From: Aquimarina spongiae
Lineage (GTDB): Bacteria > Bacteroidota > Bacteroidia > Flavobacteriales > Flavobacteriaceae
Assembly (NCBI RefSeq): GCF_900141785.1
Contig: NZ_FQYP01000003.1
Coordinates: forward strand, 124,001 to 188,000
Direction of reading: 5' to 3'
Length of the DNA: 64,000 bases
A program made the translations under genes and the position numbers. The notes under the pieces were generated by a model. It was given only the letters and a program-made list of their open reading frames with translations. It was not told the DNA's origin and did not search any database. Positions 43,384-52,273 of the stretch are shown in pieces; within the stretch, counting starts at the first letter, position 1; the number at the start of each line of letters is the position of its first letter.

Positions 43384-44673
43384 TTATTGTATTGTCTCTC
43401 TCACTTTAGAAAAAGCAGCTTGCAAATCTGTCTTAAGATCATCGATATCTTCTAATCCCACAGATAATCGAATTAAATCCTGAGTTACCCCTGTGGATTG
43501 CTGTTGCTCATCCGTAAGTTGTTGATGCGTCGTACTAGCTGGGTGAATAATCAAAGATTTGGAATCTCCAATGTTAGCTAACAAAGAGAAAATCTTAGTT
43601 TCGTTTGCCACAGTTTTTGCGGAATCGAATCCTCCTTTTACTCCAAAAGTGATAATTCCACTTTGTCCTTTGGGAAGGTATTCTTTGGCTAAAGCATGGT
43701 ACTCATCATCTTGTAAGCCTGGATATCGTACCCAGGTCACTTCATCTTGTTCTTGCAACCATTTTGCTAGTGCTAATGCATTTTCGCTATGCTTTTTAAT
43801 TCTGATTTCTAATGTCTCCAACCCTTGAAGAATTTGAAACGCATTAAATGGGCTAAGTGCGGCTCCATGATCTCTTAATCCTTCAATTCGCACTTTGGCA
43901 ATAAATGCAGCAGCACCTAATGCCTCATGGTATACCAGTCCGTGATAACCCGGAGAAGGTTCTGTAAATTCTGGAAACTTTCCGCTTGACCAATCAAAAG
44001 TACCTGCATCAATAATTACTCCTCCCAGAGAGGTTCCGTTACCGCTTATATACTTGGTTAAAGAATGGATTACAATATTGGCGCCGTGCCCTATTGGATT
44101 CAGCAAAGCAGGAGTAGCTACTGTATTATCTACAATCAAAGGCACTTTGTATGCCTTGGCTTCTGCCGAAATGGATTTTAGATCCAACACATCCAACTTG
44201 GGATTCCCCAAAGATTCTACAAAAAAAACTCTGGTATTTTCTTGTACTGCATCCTTGAAATTTTTGGCATCAGACGGATCCACAAAAGTGGTAGTAATCC
44301 CAAATCTAGGCAGCGTGACATTCAATAAATTATAGGTCCCCCCGTACAAACTGCTGGACGCCACAATATGGTCACCTGCTTTCAACAAAGTCAACAACGT
44401 GGTATTGATGGCCGCAGTTCCTGAAGCAGTAACGACCGATGCAATACCTCCTTCTAAGGCTGCTAGGCGTTGCTCCAAGATATCGTTGGTAGGATTATTT
44501 AATCGAGTGTAAATGAATCCCGACTCAGAGAGGTTAAACAAATTAGCTGCATGATCTGCATTGTTAAATACATACGAGGTTGTTTGATAGATCGGAACTG
44601 CTCTTGTCCCCCCATTTACGGTTACATCATGACCTGCATGTAAAGCTTCTGTTGCAAATTTTTGTGTGCTCAT
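43384..44673 (-). CDS. metY: O-acetylhomoserine sulfhydrylase
   Basis: The 429-aa PLP enzyme makes homocysteine from O-acetylhomoserine and sulfide. Lys207 in HSLTKYISGNGTSLGG binds PLP. The family motif YTRLNNPTND near residue 55 and length above 420 separate MetY from the shorter gamma-synthases. It is the first gene of the operon metY - metX - thrA - OsmC - metZ, 128 bases after a SAM-I riboswitch. Confidence 0.95.
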   Translation of the reverse strand: MSTQKFATEALHAGHDVTVNGGTRAVPIYQTTSYVFNNADHAANLFNLSESGFIYTRLNNPTNDILEQRLAALEGGIASVVTASGTAAINTTLLTLLKAGDHIVASSSLYGGTYNLLNVTLPRFGITTTFVDPSDAKNFKDAVQENTRVFFVESLGNPKLDVLDLKSISAEAKAYKVPLIVDNTVATPALLNPIGHGANIVIHSLTKYISGNGTSLGGVIIDAGTFDWSSGKFPEFTEPSPGYHGLVYHEALGAAAFIAKVRIEGLRDHGAALSPFNAFQILQGLETLEIRIKKHSENALALAKWLQEQDEVTWVRYPGLQDDEYHALAKEYLPKGQSGIITFGVKGGFDSAKTVANETKIFSLLANIGDSKSLIIHPASTTHQQLTDEQQQSTGVTQDLIRLSVGLEDIDDLKTDLQAAFSKVRETIQ

Positions 44674-44800
44674 AATTTTCTACTTTAAATTTTAATATTG
44701 ATTTAAAATTCAAATACATCAAACACTCAAACACTATTGAGTAGATATAGAAAATTAAAAAGAAAGGATATTAGAATTACCTAAACAGTAATTACATCGA

Positions 44801-44903
44801 GTTATCTTTTCCTGAATCTCAGGATAGAATTTAGCACCTTCTTTAATAGTTAAAGGGTTGCTAAGGTTTCACAGGGTCTATTCCCTCCACCTTTCTTAAT
44901 AAC
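44801..44903 (-). ncRNA. SAM-I (S-box) riboswitch upstream of metY
   Basis: The 103-base aptamer on the minus strand has the same length as the one at 28902. P1 is GTTATT (44903-44898) with GATAAC (44806-44801), including one G-T pair. GGTGGAGGGA, TGTGAAACC, TAGCAACC and GGTGCTA follow in order, and P4 is TCCTGA/TCAGGA. Base changes relative to the first copy fall mainly in loops or keep pairing. No strong terminator was seen between the aptamer and metY, so control may be at translation initiation. Confidence 0.95.
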
Positions 44904-44931
44904 TTACTAAAATGTATAAGAAACTTCGCAA

Positions 44932-44960
44932 CAAAGCTAGTAATTATTTTGGAACTGCAA
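44932..44960 (-). promoter_or_regulatory. Promoter of the metY operon
   Basis: On the minus strand TTG (44960-44958), 18 bases, TAGCTTTG (44939-44932) is an exact Bacteroidota promoter. Transcription would start about 20 bases before the riboswitch aptamer. Confidence 0.75.
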
Positions 44961-45047
44961 CATGATCTCCAAAAAAATTATGAATTTTGAAAATATTCAA
45001 TCATTGAATGCTACCCATTGCAGAAGAATTAATGATTCGTTAAATAC

Positions 45048-45077
45048 TTTTGCATATTGTCATTTTTTTTACCTTTG
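45048..45077 (+). promoter_or_regulatory. Promoter of metK
   Basis: TTTTG (45048-45052), 17 bases, TACCTTTG (45070-45077) is an exact match in both boxes. It gives metK a 5' leader of about 150 bases. Confidence 0.7.
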
Positions 45078-45123
45078 CCGAGATATTTTTGGAAATAGAT
45101 TGGGTTAATTACGAGCATGTAGA

Positions 45124-45202
45124 TTTGTTAGTTAGGTCACAAAAACACCTTACCTATTCAACAAACTAGCCTGATAATCGAAAGTTTATCACGATAGTTT
45201 CG
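45124..45202 (+). ncRNA. Structured 5' leader of metK
   Basis: The first hairpin has TTTGTT (45124-45129) with AACAAA (45160-45165), a symmetric 3x3 internal loop, and TAGGT (45133-45137) with ACCTA (45152-45156). Then GATAA/TTATC (45173-45190) and CGAAA/TTTCG (45179-45202) compete for the same bases. It does not match the S-box. The role is unknown; regulation of SAM synthetase is a possibility. Confidence 0.4.
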
Positions 45203-45236
45203 TCTGAAGTATCTAAAACATACAAAACAACAAAGA

Positions 45237-46493
45237 ATGGCATATTTATTCACCTCAGAGAGTGTATCTGAAGGACATCCAGATAAAGTAGCAGATCAAA
45301 TAAGTGACGCTTTATTAGATAACTTTTTGGCTTTTGATCCAGAATCAAAAGTAGCTTGCGAAACTCTGGTAACTACAGGTCAGGTAGTTTTGGCCGGAGA
45401 AGTAAAATCCAATACTTATCTTGATGTACAACAAATTGCCAGAGATGTCATTAACAAAATTGGATATACCAAAGGTGCCTACCAGTTTAGCGGCGATTCT
45501 TGTGGCGTGATTTCACTAATTCATGAGCAGTCTCAAGATATCAACCAGGGAGTTGACCGAGAGACAAAAGAAGAGCAAGGAGCTGGAGATCAAGGAATGA
45601 TGTTTGGATATGCTTCCAAAGAAACGGCGAATTATATGCCGTTGGCTCTTGATATATCTCACAAGATTCTGATCGAACTTGCAAAACTAAGAAGAGAAGG
45701 GAACGAAATTCCTTACTTACGTCCAGACTCTAAAAGTCAGGTAACCATAGAGTATAGTGATGATAATGTTCCGCAACGTATTGTTGCTATTGTTGTATCT
45801 ACTCAGCATGACGATTTTGACAAGGATGACAATGTAATGTTATCGAAAATTAAAAAGGACATTGTATCCATTTTGATCCCAAGAGTTATCGCTCAGTTCC
45901 CGGAGTATATTCAAAAATTATTCAACGATGATATTGTATATCATATCAACCCTACTGGTAAATTTGTAATCGGTGGGCCTCATGGAGATACTGGTCTTAC
46001 AGGAAGAAAAATTATTGTAGATACTTACGGAGGAAAAGGCGCTCATGGAGGTGGTGCTTTCTCTGGAAAAGATCCTAGTAAAGTAGATCGATCTGCAGCC
46101 TATGCTTCTAGACATATTGCTAAGAATCTAGTAGCTGCAGGAGTAGCTAAGGAAGTTTTGGTCCAGGTATCATACGCTATTGGTGTAGTAGAACCGACCT
46201 CTATTTTTGTGGATACTTATGGAACGAGCAATTTAGCACTTACCGATGGTGAAATTGCTGAAAAAGTTGGTGAGATTTTTGATATGCGCCCGGCAGCAAT
46301 TGAAAGCCGCCTCAAGCTACGTAATCCTATCTATCAGGAAACCGCCGCATATGGACATATGGGTAAAGAACCTGTGACAGTTACCAAGGTATTTAACAGT
46401 CCATATTCTGGTAATGTTGAACGAGAAGTTGAGTTGTTCACTTGGGAAAAATTAGACTATGTAGAAGCCGTAAAAGAGGCTTTTAATATCTAG
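45237..46493 (+). CDS. metK: S-adenosylmethionine synthetase
   Basis: The 418-aa product makes SAM from methionine and ATP. Motifs are SEGHPDK at the start, the metal-binding [12 protein letters not shown] near residue 119 and the glycine-rich loop [16 protein letters not shown] near residue 272. Its length is normal. It is divergent from the metY operon, with 330 bases between the riboswitch and the start codon. It has its own promoter and a long structured leader, but no S-box. Its product is the ligand of both riboswitches in the window. Confidence 0.97.
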   Translation: MAYLFTSESVSEGHPDKVADQISDALLDNFLAFDPESKVACETLVTTGQVVLAGEVKSNTYLDVQQIARDVINKIGYTKGAYQFSGDSCGVISLIHEQSQDINQGVDRETKEEQGAGDQGMMFGYASKETANYMPLALDISHKILIELAKLRREGNEIPYLRPDSKSQVTIEYSDDNVPQRIVAIVVSTQHDDFDKDDNVMLSKIKKDIVSILIPRVIAQFPEYIQKLFNDDIVYHINPTGKFVIGGPHGDTGLTGRKIIVDTYGGKGAHGGGAFSGKDPSKVDRSAAYASRHIAKNLVAAGVAKEVLVQVSYAIGVVEPTSIFVDTYGTSNLALTDGEIAEKVGEIFDMRPAAIESRLKLRNPIYQETAAYGHMGKEPVTVTKVFNSPYSGNVEREVELFTWEKLDYVEAVKEAFNI

Positions 46494-46599
46494 TTCACCG
46501 AACCTTTATAGCGCTTTATCGATTTAACGACTTATTGCAAAAAAAATGTGGTTTTTCCGCAGATAAAACTCATGTAATATTACTATTTTTACTGCGTTA

Positions 46600-46674
46600 A
46601 TGAATAGATACATAAGGTTACTGTTTCGGGGGAAATAACTTATGTATTTTTAATAAGTTTATTACACTATTCAT
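46600..46674. other. Three-way-junction inverted repeat downstream of metK
   Basis: ATGAATAG (46600-46607) pairs exactly with CTATTCAT (46667-46674). Inside lie two hairpins: a long one at 46608-46647 and TAATAA/TTATTA at 46651-46664. The fold is a three-way junction lying after metK and before the promoter of the next gene. Confidence 0.5.
46608..46652 (+). terminator. Likely terminator of metK
   Basis: ATACATAAGGTTA (46608-46620) pairs with TAACTTATGTAT (46636-46647) with one bulged G; inside, TTTC/GAAA closes a GGGG loop. A short T run follows. The stem is AT-rich, so strength is moderate. Confidence 0.6.
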
Positions 46675-46688
46675 AGGGCAAATGGCTT

Positions 46689-46720
46689 TTGAAGTGTTTT
46701 ATAAACGTGGAATAGGTTTA
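46689..46720 (+). promoter_or_regulatory. Candidate promoter of the 121-aa secreted protein
   Basis: TTG (46689-46691), 21 bases, TAGGTTTA (46713-46720) has one mismatch in the -7 box. Confidence 0.35.
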
Positions 46721-46755
46721 CAAATTAAACGCACTACTAATTAAAATTCAGGGAA

Positions 46756-47121
46756 ATGAAATTAAAAGCATTTTTAATGATCGCTTTTTGTTTTATACTT
46801 GGCACTGCATTTGGCCAGGAGTATAAAAACGATTTAACCTCGGTTAAAACTATTGACAATCAACTTCAGGATGAAAAATACAGTTCAGATCAGGTTGCTG
46901 TAGATCGATTATTACTAACTACACCAGTAGCGAATATTACTGAAAAGGATAAGCAGTTTTTTAGCAGAAAAGAATGGAGAAAAATTAAAAAGGAAATCCA
47001 AAAAAACAAAAAGAAAATCTTAGGAGAACAAAATAGCATTCACACTACCAAAGTGATGGATACTATCTTTCTTAATATACCTATCGATCCCAGACGTGAA
47101 TCACAGATCTCTGGATGGTAG
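46756..47121 (+). CDS. Small secreted protein of unknown function
   Basis: The 121-aa product has a signal peptide (KLKAFLMIAFCFILGTAFGQ). The mature part has a highly basic middle (RKEWRKIKKEIQKNKKKILGE) and ends SQISGW. No family is recognised. It lies alone after metK with its own candidate promoter and a strong terminator. Confidence 0.7.
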   Translation: MKLKAFLMIAFCFILGTAFGQEYKNDLTSVKTIDNQLQDEKYSSDQVAVDRLLLTTPVANITEKDKQFFSRKEWRKIKKEIQKNKKKILGEQNSIHTTKVMDTIFLNIPIDPRRESQISGW

Positions 47122-47142
47122 ATAAACAAATACAAATTACAT

Positions 47143-47173
47143 AAAAAAAGCCGCTTCATTAGCGGCTTTTTTT
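47143..47173. terminator. Bidirectional rho-independent terminator
   Basis: GCCGC/GCGGC extended by A/T runs gives a 12-bp stem (47143-47154 with 47162-47173) around TTCATTA, flanked by A on one side and T on the other. It lies between convergent genes and can serve both. Confidence 0.93.
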
Positions 47174-47192
47174 ATGCTATATTACTTTAATG

Positions 47193-47615
47193 TTACTGTT
47201 GCATTTTTAGATAATAATCCACCGAATGTTTTCCTGAACCATAAAACATAAAGAAAACACACAATAACAATATTACACTTGCTATCACAAGATTTGCAGG
47301 ATTCATTTCTCCTAAAAAGTTGATCAGTACCGCTCCTATCAAAAGAGGAAGTTGAGCCGTTACAGACCATCTTGTTAATAACCCAAATGCGATCAAAACC
47401 CCTCCTATTAAATGGGCAGGAGCAACATAGTGAATAACAATCATAGAACCAGCAAGATTTTGAACCGGTTTAATTAAATCAACAAGAATTTGACTGTTAC
47501 TGATGAAGTTTATTCCTTTGATGAACAAAAACACCCCAAGCGCAATTCTTAATAGGTCTATCGGATAATACGAATGAGCATTTGCCCATTTATTTAATGA
47601 CTTTATTGTTGGCAT
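47193..47615 (-). CDS. DoxX-family membrane protein
   Basis: The 140-aa product has four membrane helices (LLRIALGVFLFIKGINFIS..., LIGGVLIAFGLL..., LPLLIGAVLINF, LVIASVILLLCVFFMFY). It matches the DoxX/DoxD-like fold. Members take part in redox or thiosulfate-related membrane complexes, but many are of unknown function. It stands alone on the minus strand. Confidence 0.88.
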   Translation of the reverse strand: MPTIKSLNKWANAHSYYPIDLLRIALGVFLFIKGINFISNSQILVDLIKPVQNLAGSMIVIHYVAPAHLIGGVLIAFGLLTRWSVTAQLPLLIGAVLINFLGEMNPANLVIASVILLLCVFFMFYGSGKHSVDYYLKMQQ

Positions 47616-47676
47616 AACAAAACAGTATTGATTAGACTAGTATAAGATACTGATTTTTAGACCGATAAAAAAGCGT

Positions 47677-48870
47677 TTACCCTTTTAAAGCATGCTTAAA
47701 AAAACGAAACGTTCTTACCAGATTACTTTTAACTCCAGAAATTAGATCTAAGAAATAGGGATTAGAGGTTACTTTGGCATACGCTTGCTCCCACAAAGGA
47801 TATACCTTGGTTTTGATATCGTCTTCGTATCGATAATAATTCAATACTAATGCACAAATACCAATCATAAATAATAAAGCTCCAATAACAGCTTCTACAG
47901 GAGATAAATCATGGTAAAAAAAGCGACTCAAACCTAATCCAAACCAGCTTCCGTAGAGTACAAAAAAATGAATGATATAAATAGAAAGTGTTTTACCTCC
48001 GATTTTATTAATCAGAGGATGTTTCAAGTAATTTCTCAAAAGCATAAACACCGAAAAAAGAACAAACACATTACCCAATCGAATAAACAAGAAATTATTG
48101 TAAGCTACTGCCTTAAAAACCCCTACTTTGGTAAAGTGATATATATCCATTAATACCGCAGAAGAATAATACATCAGAAAAACTCCTAAGCACAAAGAAA
48201 TCAGAATGCCATAAACGTAAAACATCTTATGGTCTTTGTACTTTAAAAACATTGTAGCGATAAAACTTCCAAAACAAACGTATCCAAACCAAGGAAATAA
48301 GGTAAAAACAGATCCATTTTTATTGGTGAAGTAGTTGGCTATGGTATCTGGCAAATAGGCCAACACGCAAGTATTATAAATAGGTTGCAAAAGAAAAACT
48401 ATTATCCCAATACCTAATACGCCGTATTTGAACGCACACTGGTTAGTTCTGCACGAAATCAAATACACACCAATAAGTAACAATAGTGAAGTTCCTATAC
48501 ACTGCAAAACATCTACATAAAAGAACGAAGGATTAAGTGTTCCCTCTGCAAGAGCAAACAAACTAAGACGTAATAAATATCCCCAAAAAATAACTTTTAC
48601 TGCTCTCTTTACTCCTTTTATAACTCTGGGATTTTCTAATCCCGAAGTCTTTTGTTTGATTAATAAATATGTAAAAATAAACCCTGTAATAGTAAAAAAA
48701 GTGGGGGCTGTCATACCTCTCATATACTCCCAAATAGAATATATAAGATTGTTTTTGTTCCTAGACACATCTTCTAGTAACGCATGAACAAAATGTCCTT
48801 GTAGCATCATAAGTATAGCAAAAGCACGGATTGCATCTAGAAAATGCAACCGCCCGGCTGGCTTGTTCAT
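47677..48870 (-). CDS. Multi-pass membrane acyltransferase (DUF1624/HGSNAT-like)
   Basis: The 397-aa product has about ten membrane helices. The start (RLHFLDAIRAFAILMMLQGH, with RGMTAPTFFTITGF near residue 70) fits the DUF1624 / heparan-alpha-glucosaminide N-acetyltransferase family and also resembles acyltransferase 3. Such proteins move acyl groups across the membrane to sugars or lipids. The substrate is unknown. A hairpin CTCGAAA/TTTCGAG at 48894-48912 lies in its 5' leader. Confidence 0.8.
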   Translation of the reverse strand: MNKPAGRLHFLDAIRAFAILMMLQGHFVHALLEDVSRNKNNLIYSIWEYMRGMTAPTFFTITGFIFTYLLIKQKTSGLENPRVIKGVKRAVKVIFWGYLLRLSLFALAEGTLNPSFFYVDVLQCIGTSLLLLIGVYLISCRTNQCAFKYGVLGIGIIVFLLQPIYNTCVLAYLPDTIANYFTNKNGSVFTLFPWFGYVCFGSFIATMFLKYKDHKMFYVYGILISLCLGVFLMYYSSAVLMDIYHFTKVGVFKAVAYNNFLFIRLGNVFVLFSVFMLLRNYLKHPLINKIGGKTLSIYIIHFFVLYGSWFGLGLSRFFYHDLSPVEAVIGALLFMIGICALVLNYYRYEDDIKTKVYPLWEQAYAKVTSNPYFLDLISGVKSNLVRTFRFFKHALKG

Positions 48871-49124
48871 AAATATTGGTTTTGGTTAGTTACCTCGAAA
48901 ACGGGTTTCGAGTTATATTATTGTTAAAAAAATGGCAAATGTAACTAAATTAATCGGTTTACACATTGACAACTAGCACTTTATAAAAAACCTATTTTAC
49001 TCCCAAACCCCTCTGTTATTAAAGGTTACCAAAAAAACGGCAAAAAAACCAATCATATACAATACTTTAGATAAAGTAGTTTGGCATTCTTATTGAAGCA
49101 TTATCAACATAAAAATAAACCATC

Positions 49125-49466
49125 ATGAAAATAGACAGCTACACCAAATTTTTACTAACCGTTATTGCAATTAGTCTTGTCATTATTGTTGTTCGGGATA
49201 TCGGAATTGTTCCAAAAGCATATGCCAACACAAGTACAAATAGCGCTTATGGGATTATTCCTATTAACGAAGATGGATCGATTACTGTTCGATTAAGCAG
49301 TGCCGACGAAATTGATGTCAATATCAAAAATATCGACACCTATGATAAACTAAGAGTGGATATCAACGACATAAGTACGCAAGACGAGCTCCCTATCAAC
49401 CTTGAAGAAATAGGAGGATATCCCGTGTCGAGTGGAGGACCTATAAAAGTAAAACTGCAGCAATAA
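49125..49466 (+). CDS. Small membrane-anchored protein
   Basis: The 113-aa product has one N-terminal membrane helix (FLLTVIAISLVIIVVRDIGI) that follows a short cytoplasmic start. The outer part has three similar short beta segments (ITVRLSSADEIDVNI, KLRVDINDISTQDELPINLEEI). The helix and its context resemble a widespread family of short anchored proteins without known function. It is flanked by unrelated genes and stands alone. Confidence 0.7.
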   Translation: MKIDSYTKFLLTVIAISLVIIVVRDIGIVPKAYANTSTNSAYGIIPINEDGSITVRLSSADEIDVNIKNIDTYDKLRVDINDISTQDELPINLEEIGGYPVSSGGPIKVKLQQ

Positions 49467-49496
49467 CTCTTGCTATCGCTTCAACTTCTATACCTA

Positions 49497-52241
49497 TCAC
49501 AGATTGTATTTTATACTCAGAATCCAATACCTTGGCTGTACCATATAACTAGAGGTACTATTGAATAATTCATTAAAACTATCTCTATTTATACTATCGA
49601 TATCCAAAAGGTTCGTAACCGAAAACTTATATTCCCATTTGCTATCTGGTTTTTGGTAAAACAAATCTGCATCCCAAAAGCTATATTCGTTAAGCGTGGT
49701 TTGGGTATCCCGATAATTGTAGTAACTGTAGGAGGACTTTAGTAAGAAGCCTTTTGCAAAAGACCAATCTAATCTTGCAAATGGTCGGCTGGTATAAAAT
49801 GTACTTTGTGCCCCGTTATTATCATAATCATTGACGGTAATGCTGTATCCAAGGTCAAAATTTGGACCTTTTTTGAAGTTGGTAGACCATTCTGTACTAT
49901 AATTCTGGGTCAAACTTATACTTTCACTTGGCAATGTATTGACTACATTATTGAAACTGGACCATCCTACGCGAGCACTGAGCGTTCCTTTTATTTTACC
50001 AAAACTTCTACTAAAGTTTCCAACGGCACTGAAAATCTGATCTGCTAAATTAGAATTCACAGGGGTTTCTACACGATTAATCCCTGAAAAAACACTATTG
50101 TTTTTGATAGGGCTACGTCGATTACTGTAGCTAATTCGTGCAAAAACATTGGTGTAATTAAACATATTAAAACTAAAATAGTTCAAAGAAAAGTTGTCGT
50201 ACAATGCATTGTCCAAATTTCTATTTCCTCTAAACAAAGAGTTGTAATTATTAAACACAAACCCTTCTGCTAATCGATTTACATCCGTATATTCTGCCGT
50301 AATTGAGTAATTAAATCGCAAGCTTTCACTTTTCTTGAATTGAGCCAGTGCAAAAAAATCAGGCAACACCAACCATTCGTCCTGTTCTAATCTTGTACCT
50401 AGTTGTTCATCCTTAAGCCTATAATTATGTAAGCTAACCCCCGGGTTAAAGGTGAATATCCCAGTAATAAATTTATAATGCATGCTGGCAAAAATATCTG
50501 TGAAGTTATAGGTTACATCATTATTAAAATCCTCATCACCAAAAGTAACCGTATCCTCGTTATCTAACACCTGAAAGATACTGGAATCGAAATTTTGTGT
50601 ACTCACAATAGATCCCAATGTAAAATTGAGATTGCTTTTTTTATTTAACACATAATAATAATCTAGTTTGGCATCAAATTTACTAGTAACTACCTGTTTA
50701 TCTTGGTTTATACTGTAGCGATCTGCTTCCTGAAGAGGATCAAAGGTATCCAAAGACGGATCTGTTGGATCATTAATTGCTGTAAAAACTCCTCTGAAAG
50801 GAATTTCATCCCGTATCGCGTTATAAAAAGGATCTTCATCCTGATATAAATGCTGGGCCTCTAGAGAAAATATATTCTTCTCGTTAACGGTGTAGTACGC
50901 ATTTACATTTTGCTGTATCGAAAAAGGAGTGTTTTCTAATTGCTCCTCTATATTTTCTGAAACATCGGATCGTACCGATAAGAAATTACCAACCTCCTTT
51001 TGGCTAGAAAGTTTTCCGAACATATCATAATCCAATCTAAAATTTGCATTGGGTTTATATACAGCACTTAGCTTTAGCAATCCCAATTTGTTTTCTTGAG
51101 TAGTATTATCAAAAGTTTCTTCTACTACATTATCTGTTGGATCTGGGGTATCATCTATATATACTCTTCTGGTATTGGTCACAAAATCAGTTTCTGTATC
51201 ACTCACAATACCATATCCGCTAATATCCAATGTTTTGCTAGCAGTAAGATTAAAATTTGCTGCTCCAAATTTGGTATTGATATCATTGGCTCTGTTATCC
51301 TGTAATGTTGCAAACGCCAAATCATCTGAGGATACTGTGAATGTAGTTCCTCCTCTACCTAGATTTCTAAAACCTCCTGTAAAATTAAAGTAATCTCTCC
51401 TTGTAAAAGGGACCTCTCCAATATCATTAAAATCGGTAATAATATTGATACTGTATTTGGGGCTGTAGTAGAACAATTTGGGTTTCACAATGTATCGCTC
51501 GGTCTCTCCTACTCCCGATCCAGCTTGTACATCCCCAAACCAAAAATTCTTCTTTCCTTCCTTTAATTTGATATTAATTGCGATCTGATCGTCAGAATTT
51601 CTTAGCCCTCTCATTTGACTTACATCCTCATAATTCCTGAGTACCTCAACTTTATCCAATGCATCTGCTGGTATATTTTTGGTTGCCAATTTTGAATCCC
51701 CATCAAAGAAATCCTTTCCTTCTACCATTACTTTTGAAACCGTTTTCCCTTCGACTTCTATTTCTCCATCCTCATTTACCTCAACTCCTGGAAGTTTTTC
51801 TAAGACATCCCCTAGCTTTTTTTCAGTTCCTGTGGTAAAAGAATCTGCATTATAGACCAAGGTATCCCCTTTTACTACAACTGGCATTTCATATACCAGT
51901 TCTACCTCATCCAGACTGTTCTCGTCGGGTTTCATTTCAAAATCAATAGAAACATCTTGTTCAGATACGGTAAATGATTTTGCTTCTGAAGAAAATCCAA
52001 TAAAACTGACTCTTAAAAGATACGTATCGTTTTGAGGTACATTGACTTTATAAATCCCTTTGTCGTTGGTGATCCCGTAAGCAACCATCGCATTGGTGTC
52101 TTTTTTATAGGCGATTATATTTGCCATTTCTAATGGATTACCAACAGAATCCTTTACCACACCAGTAATTTGTGCTTTTTGAGCATTAGTTACCAGTGTT
52201 ATTCCTAAAAGGAATAGCATAAACATTGTATTTTCAAACAT
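49497..52241 (-). CDS. TonB-receptor-like outer membrane beta-barrel protein
   Basis: The 914-aa product has a signal peptide, an N-terminal carboxypeptidase-regulatory-like domain (about 22-105, ITGVVKDSVGNPLEMANI), a plug-like region (about 125-230, KLGDVLEKLPGVEVNEDGEI) and a long barrel ending in WILSIKYNL. No STN domain is present. It lies 32 bases after a GLPGLI gene as last of a four-gene operon, a pairing often seen in Bacteroidota. Import or export of a peptide, protein or metal complex is inferred. Confidence 0.9.
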   Translation of the reverse strand: MFENTMFMLFLLGITLVTNAQKAQITGVVKDSVGNPLEMANIIAYKKDTNAMVAYGITNDKGIYKVNVPQNDTYLLRVSFIGFSSEAKSFTVSEQDVSIDFEMKPDENSLDEVELVYEMPVVVKGDTLVYNADSFTTGTEKKLGDVLEKLPGVEVNEDGEIEVEGKTVSKVMVEGKDFFDGDSKLATKNIPADALDKVEVLRNYEDVSQMRGLRNSDDQIAINIKLKEGKKNFWFGDVQAGSGVGETERYIVKPKLFYYSPKYSINIITDFNDIGEVPFTRRDYFNFTGGFRNLGRGGTTFTVSSDDLAFATLQDNRANDINTKFGAANFNLTASKTLDISGYGIVSDTETDFVTNTRRVYIDDTPDPTDNVVEETFDNTTQENKLGLLKLSAVYKPNANFRLDYDMFGKLSSQKEVGNFLSVRSDVSENIEEQLENTPFSIQQNVNAYYTVNEKNIFSLEAQHLYQDEDPFYNAIRDEIPFRGVFTAINDPTDPSLDTFDPLQEADRYSINQDKQVVTSKFDAKLDYYYVLNKKSNLNFTLGSIVSTQNFDSSIFQVLDNEDTVTFGDEDFNNDVTYNFTDIFASMHYKFITGIFTFNPGVSLHNYRLKDEQLGTRLEQDEWLVLPDFFALAQFKKSESLRFNYSITAEYTDVNRLAEGFVFNNYNSLFRGNRNLDNALYDNFSLNYFSFNMFNYTNVFARISYSNRRSPIKNNSVFSGINRVETPVNSNLADQIFSAVGNFSRSFGKIKGTLSARVGWSSFNNVVNTLPSESISLTQNYSTEWSTNFKKGPNFDLGYSITVNDYDNNGAQSTFYTSRPFARLDWSFAKGFLLKSSYSYYNYRDTQTTLNEYSFWDADLFYQKPDSKWEYKFSVTNLLDIDSINRDSFNELFNSTSSYMVQPRYWILSIKYNL

Positions 52242-52273
52242 GCTAGATTTTCTTTTTGTAAGCGATAAATAAT

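Noticed and set aside
45084..45236. The metK leader as a SAM-I riboswitch
   Set aside because: None of the conserved S-box segments (GGTGGAGGGA, AGCAACC, GGTGCTA) occurs on either strand between 44904 and 45236.
48894..48912. CTCGAAA/TTTCGAG hairpin before the acyltransferase gene as a riboswitch or terminator
   Set aside because: It is a single 7-bp hairpin without T tract or alternative pairing; too little to assign a function.
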